Below, piece after piece: positions 6,405 through 8,488 of a stretch of 8,488 nucleotides of DNA. Numbering within the stretch: position 1 is the stretch's first letter; the number at the start of each line of letters is the position of its first letter. Source of the DNA: Oscillospiraceae bacterium. GTDB lineage: Bacteria; Bacillota_A; Clostridia; Oscillospirales; Ruminococcaceae. The notes beneath the pieces are model-generated. The model saw only the letters and a list, made by a program, of their open reading frames with translations. It ran no database searches and was not told the origin of the DNA. A program made the translations under genes and the position numbers. The stretch is taken from NCBI GenBank assembly GCA_017829075.1, contig JAGAJA010000085.1, positions 1 through 8,488 on the forward strand, in the 5' to 3' direction.

Positions 6405-7991
6405 CTACTTCTCGCCTATACCTAACTGAATCAACAATTCCTCATCATTAGCAACCATAGTTCTGAAATAGTTAAAGCGCTTTTCGATTTGCCCCTTGTC
6501 AGCCGCATTAAGTAATATATATTTATCCTTCAGATAGTTATACATTATGTACTCGTCAGAAAGATGCCGCTTTATAAAACGAAGCAGGAAGATCATCTCG
6601 TCTTTAGTGAACTCATTAGCGCAGGCTGCTCCGAAAAACGCCGGTTCTGTGCTTAAATCATACTGCTGTCCATTAATGTTTCCATTCTTTATGAGCTTTT
6701 CGCACACATTTGCAAGAATTGATTTAAAGCACAAATACTTTTGATTTATCTCAGAGACATTCTGCTTTTTAAGAATACCATATGCGTCACTTAACAGCTC
6801 ATACTGCTCGTTTTCGTCCTTGGTAAAATCGCCGACAAAACGAACCACAAACTCCATCTGCGATGGGTAGAATTCATTTTTACAAGCCGCCGCCAAAAAA
6901 GCTATTGATGAGTTCACATCATATTTCTCCGAAGGAAAAACCTCTCCCTTGTTCTTTCCCAGCTTCTCCAGATGCGCGTCATGGGCATTATTATAGTAGT
7001 AATGTGATTCATAATTATCTGCAAGATCAACGGTAACTTCCGGGATCTCTTCCGACAGAATAGTACCCTCGATTTCCGAAATTTCAGCTTTATCCTCTAC
7101 GACCTTTACTGCCTTTTCAACATCAAAATCAGAAAGGGTTTCATCAACGACCTGGCTTGCATCAGCCCCTACATTCGCCCGCTGATAGATGGTAAACTTA
7201 ACCATCTGAATACGGCGTCCTATACGAATCGGCTCAAAATCGAACCTGGTGTTCGTCTTCTCCTGGATTTCACTCTGCGCCGCCAGAAGAACTGCCCTTC
7301 TGAAATCACGCCATTCGCTATATTTGTTTGCAAAAAGCTGTTCCCGAAGTTCGTCAAAAGACGCTTCGAACTCCTGCGGATATTTTCCCTTGTTGTTACG
7401 ATGACTCTCAATAAACTTAAGGACAACATAACTGCTCCGGCTTTTCAGTCTGACAGTACTGGACAGCGGGTGCTGTAAATAACCGATTTTATCAATATTG
7501 AATATGAGCTGCGCCGCCTTTTCACTGCACTCCATATATACCTTCCAAAGACCGTCGGTATCCTGAATCAGCCTCGCTCGTGAGAAAAGTACGAAACTCG
7601 ATTTATCAATTTTGGTCTTATCCTCAGAAGACTCCTCATTGGAAAGGACAATAACTGACTGCAGCAATGTATCAAAACAACTGTCAAGAACGTCCTTGTG
7701 CAGACGCTTTACCCCAAACAGCTTTTCGAGAGTTCCCTTCTCAAAGACGACTAACCTGTTTTCAGGTTTATGAGAATTGATAGCAGCTAGGTAAACATCT
7801 ATCAGCTTTAACTCCGTCAGGCTAAAATTAGTCGGAGATCCGGTAAGCTGATAATACAGCGGTCTCGCCATCTGCACTTTATTATTGAGCTTGATCACGG
7901 CTTTTTTTGCCGGAGCGGTCTTTTTAACCACAAGGTTCTTTTTATCCGAGGTGGACTTTTTGCTGCTACTGCTGTTTTTGCTTTCCATCAT
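6405..7991 (-). CDS. rep: Rep_3/RepB-like plasmid replication initiator with duplicated C-terminal domain
   Basis: A 528-residue initiator-like protein. Residues about 40-270 fit the two winged-helix domains of the Rep_3 (RepB/RepE-type) initiators: FSLTELKLIDVYLAAI (56-71) with LEKLFGVKR (88-96), then SYVVLKFIESHR (187-198) with EWRDFRRAVLLAAQSEI (226-242) and MVKFTIY (263-269). The N-terminal 35 residues are Lys/Ser-rich. After an acidic linker (about 280-355), residues 357-434 and 444-520 are two copies of a helical domain of about 77 residues, beyond the usual family length. ATGs at 7991 and 7988 are adjacent; AAAGGCGG (7996-8003) is 4 nt from the first and 7 nt from the second, favouring the second (527 residues). 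The non-coding region upstream looks like the cognate origin. Expected role: binding origin repeats and recruiting the host replisome. Confidence 0.85.
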   Translation of the reverse strand: MMESKNSSSSKKSTSDKKNLVVKKTAPAKKAVIKLNNKVQMARPLYYQLTGSPTNFSLTELKLIDVYLAAINSHKPENRLVVFEKGTLEKLFGVKRLHKDVLDSCFDTLLQSVIVLSNEESSEDKTKIDKSSFVLFSRARLIQDTDGLWKVYMECSEKAAQLIFNIDKIGYLQHPLSSTVRLKSRSSYVVLKFIESHRNNKGKYPQEFEASFDELREQLFANKYSEWRDFRRAVLLAAQSEIQEKTNTRFDFEPIRIGRRIQMVKFTIYQRANVGADASQVVDETLSDFDVEKAVKVVEDKAEISEIEGTILSEEIPEVTVDLADNYESHYYYNNAHDAHLEKLGKNKGEVFPSEKYDVNSSIAFLAAACKNEFYPSQMEFVVRFVGDFTKDENEQYELLSDAYGILKKQNVSEINQKYLCFKSILANVCEKLIKNGNINGQQYDLSTEPAFFGAACANEFTKDEMIFLLRFIKRHLSDEYIMYNYLKDKYILLNAADKGQIEKRFNYFRTMVANDEELLIQLGIGEK

Positions 7992-8014
7992 TAAACCGCC
8001 TTTCTCTTCGTATC

Positions 8015-8043
8015 ATTATAACACAAATAATTTGTTTTTTCAA
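8015..8043 (-). promoter_or_regulatory. Promoter of rep with inverted repeat in the spacer
   Basis: On the minus strand the -35 is TTGAAA (8038-8043) and the -10 is TATAAT (8015-8020), with a 17-bp spacer ending in TGT (extended -10). The spacer contains ACAAAT-A-ATTTGT (8023-8035), a perfect inverted repeat with 6-bp arms. Rep_3 initiators commonly repress their own genes through inverted repeats at the promoter, so autoregulation is a reasonable inference. Confidence 0.8.
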
Positions 8044-8132
8044 GGGTAAAACATAAAATACACTAGGAATTGAGCCATTCTGTTCAATGTTGGGAACAGG
8101 CGAAAAATTAAATACTGAGCGTGTTTTTCCAT

Positions 8133-8174
8133 GCGTAAAATCATTCCACAGTTGATTATACTTATTCGCATAAT
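8133..8174 (+). repeat. Origin direct repeat, copy A (42 bp)
   Basis: It begins GCGTAAAATC, carries TTCCACAGTT at 8144-8153 and ends TCGCATAAT. It aligns without gaps to copy B at 8274-8315 with 31 of 42 identities; the two ends and the centre are conserved while the segment between TCCACAGTT and CGCATAAT varies. Starts are 141 bp apart. Likely a protein-binding unit (iteron or DnaA site). Confidence 0.65.
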
Positions 8175-8241
8175 GTAGTCGTTTAGCAGACTTGCAGTCC
8201 GGAAGATATCAATGATCACAGAATAATCAAACCGACATTTT

Positions 8242-8253
8242 CTTTCCACAGTT
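8242..8253 (+). promoter_or_regulatory. Third TCCACAGTT site (degenerate DnaA-box-like)
   Basis: CTTTCCACAGTT repeats the core of the 42-bp repeats without their flanks. Its first nine bases match the DnaA box TTATCCACA at 7 of 9. The core starts exactly 100 bp after the core in copy A and 41 bp before that in copy B, and all three cores point the same way. Confidence 0.5.
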
Positions 8254-8273
8254 AGCTTAGATTTGACTTTATC

Positions 8274-8315
8274 GTGTAAAATCTATCCACAGTTAACAAC
8301 AAGAATCCGCATAAT
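8274..8315 (+). repeat. Origin direct repeat, copy B (42 bp), with a near-consensus DnaA box
   Basis: It begins GTGTAAAATC and ends CCGCATAAT. Its core CTATCCACA (8283-8291) differs from the DnaA box consensus TTATCCACA only at the first base. The 3' end runs into the CGCAT/ATGCG hairpin and the T-rich tract, placing the best DnaA-type site about 25 bp from the candidate unwinding region. Confidence 0.65.
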
Positions 8316-8401
8316 AATGCGACAATTTTTTTCTGTTAAGTAATATTTATCCTGATTCCGCAAAACTGAAATCGCAATCTCTTCCCCAAAGCACGAAAAT
8401 A

Positions 8402-8410
8402 TGGTATAAT
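8402..8410 (+). promoter_or_regulatory. Divergent promoter leading out of the origin
   Basis: TGG-TATAAT is a consensus -10 (8405-8410) with a TG extension; no good -35 is seen. Transcription would start near 8417, giving a leader of about 44 nt before the ATG at 8461. The leader can form two small adjacent hairpins, GCTG/CAGC (8426-8439) and CACC/GGTG (8439-8451). Confidence 0.6.
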
Positions 8411-8460
8411 AGAAGCATAAGAAAAGCTGGAAAAACAGCACCCGAAAGGTGAAGAGTAAA

Positions 8461-8488
8461 ATGCGGAAAATAGAAATAGTAACGAGCG
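8461..8488 (+). CDS. 5' end of an unidentified gene, cut by the window edge
   Basis: ATG at 8461 opens a frame reading MRKIEIVTS before the sequence ends. It is preceded by AAAGGTGA (8445-8452), a modest Shine-Dalgarno at a spacing of about 8 nt, and by the promoter at 8402-8410. Nine codons are too few to identify a family. Its place divergent from a plasmid initiator across the origin is one often taken by partition genes, but that is only context. Confidence 0.5.

Larger units (their letters stand above)
8044..8400. other. Putative plasmid replication origin
   Basis: Gene-free region between rep and a divergent promoter. It holds two 42-bp direct repeats (8133-8174, 8274-8315), three TCCACAGTT sites, a 6-bp inverted repeat CTGTTC/GAACAG with an 8-nt loop (8080-8099), a CGCAT/ATGCG hairpin (8308-8321) followed by seven T (8326-8332), and an AT-rich tract to about 8350 that could serve as the unwinding element. 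The set fits a theta-type origin upstream of its initiator gene. The hairpin plus T run might instead be a rightward terminator. Confidence 0.6.

Noticed and set aside
8040..8249. 69-codon minus-strand frame (GTG start) across the origin and the rep promoter
   Set aside because: No ribosome binding site; it runs through the repeats and the rep promoter, and its start codon lies inside a TCCACAGTT site.
1..8488. CRISPR array, tRNA, rRNA or recognised riboswitch
   Set aside because: No regularly spaced short repeats, no cloverleaf-like sequence and no known riboswitch core was seen on either strand.

Overview
The window reads as a piece of accessory, probably plasmid or plasmid-derived, DNA from a Firmicute. 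Shine-Dalgarno sequences are strong (AGGAGG-like), promoters are sigma-A type with TG-extended -10 boxes, base composition is moderately AT-rich, and codon use is clostridial. The style suggests a Ruminococcus-like gut or rumen bacterium, but no ribosomal or other marker gene is present, so this is an inference.

Layout. Positions 1-139 hold a compact hairpin-forming repeat. A palindrome-decorated promoter follows, driving a rightward AAA ATPase with a DUF4143 C-terminus (231-1547). A strong 15-bp stem (1610-1646) separates it from a convergent leftward gene for an unusual SF2 helicase with a C-terminal zinc-protease motif (1663-4227, own promoter). Upstream of that, also leftward, is a two-gene operon: a Gfo/Idh/MocA oxidoreductase (4761-5735), then a small protein resembling an XRE-type helix-turn-helix regulator (4315-4743). 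Positions 5736-6404 hold the oxidoreductase promoter, a weak candidate terminator, a candidate 41-codon ORF and, at 6010-6259, an inverted, expanded and more degenerate copy of the repeat at 1-139. The two copies therefore bracket about 5.9 kb of cargo.

Replication module. A leftward Rep_3/RepB-like initiator (6405-7991) has an ideal promoter with an inverted repeat in its spacer. Upstream lies a 470-bp non-coding region with two 42-bp direct repeats (31 of 42 identical), three TCCACAGTT sites (one a near-consensus DnaA box), an AT-rich tract and a divergent promoter. This is what a theta-type plasmid origin would look like. The divergent promoter leads into the first nine codons of a rightward gene cut off by the window edge, a place where partition genes are often found.

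How it fits together. The replication module explains the right quarter. The left three quarters look like cargo. The DUF4143 ATPase and the helicase-protease are both poorly characterised nucleic-acid or ATP-dependent proteins. No known defence operon is recognised. The most unusual items are the helicase-zincin architecture, the inverted structured repeats with short ORFs starting at their inner edges, the tandem C-terminal duplication in the initiator, and the ATPase promoter with three spaced half-sites.
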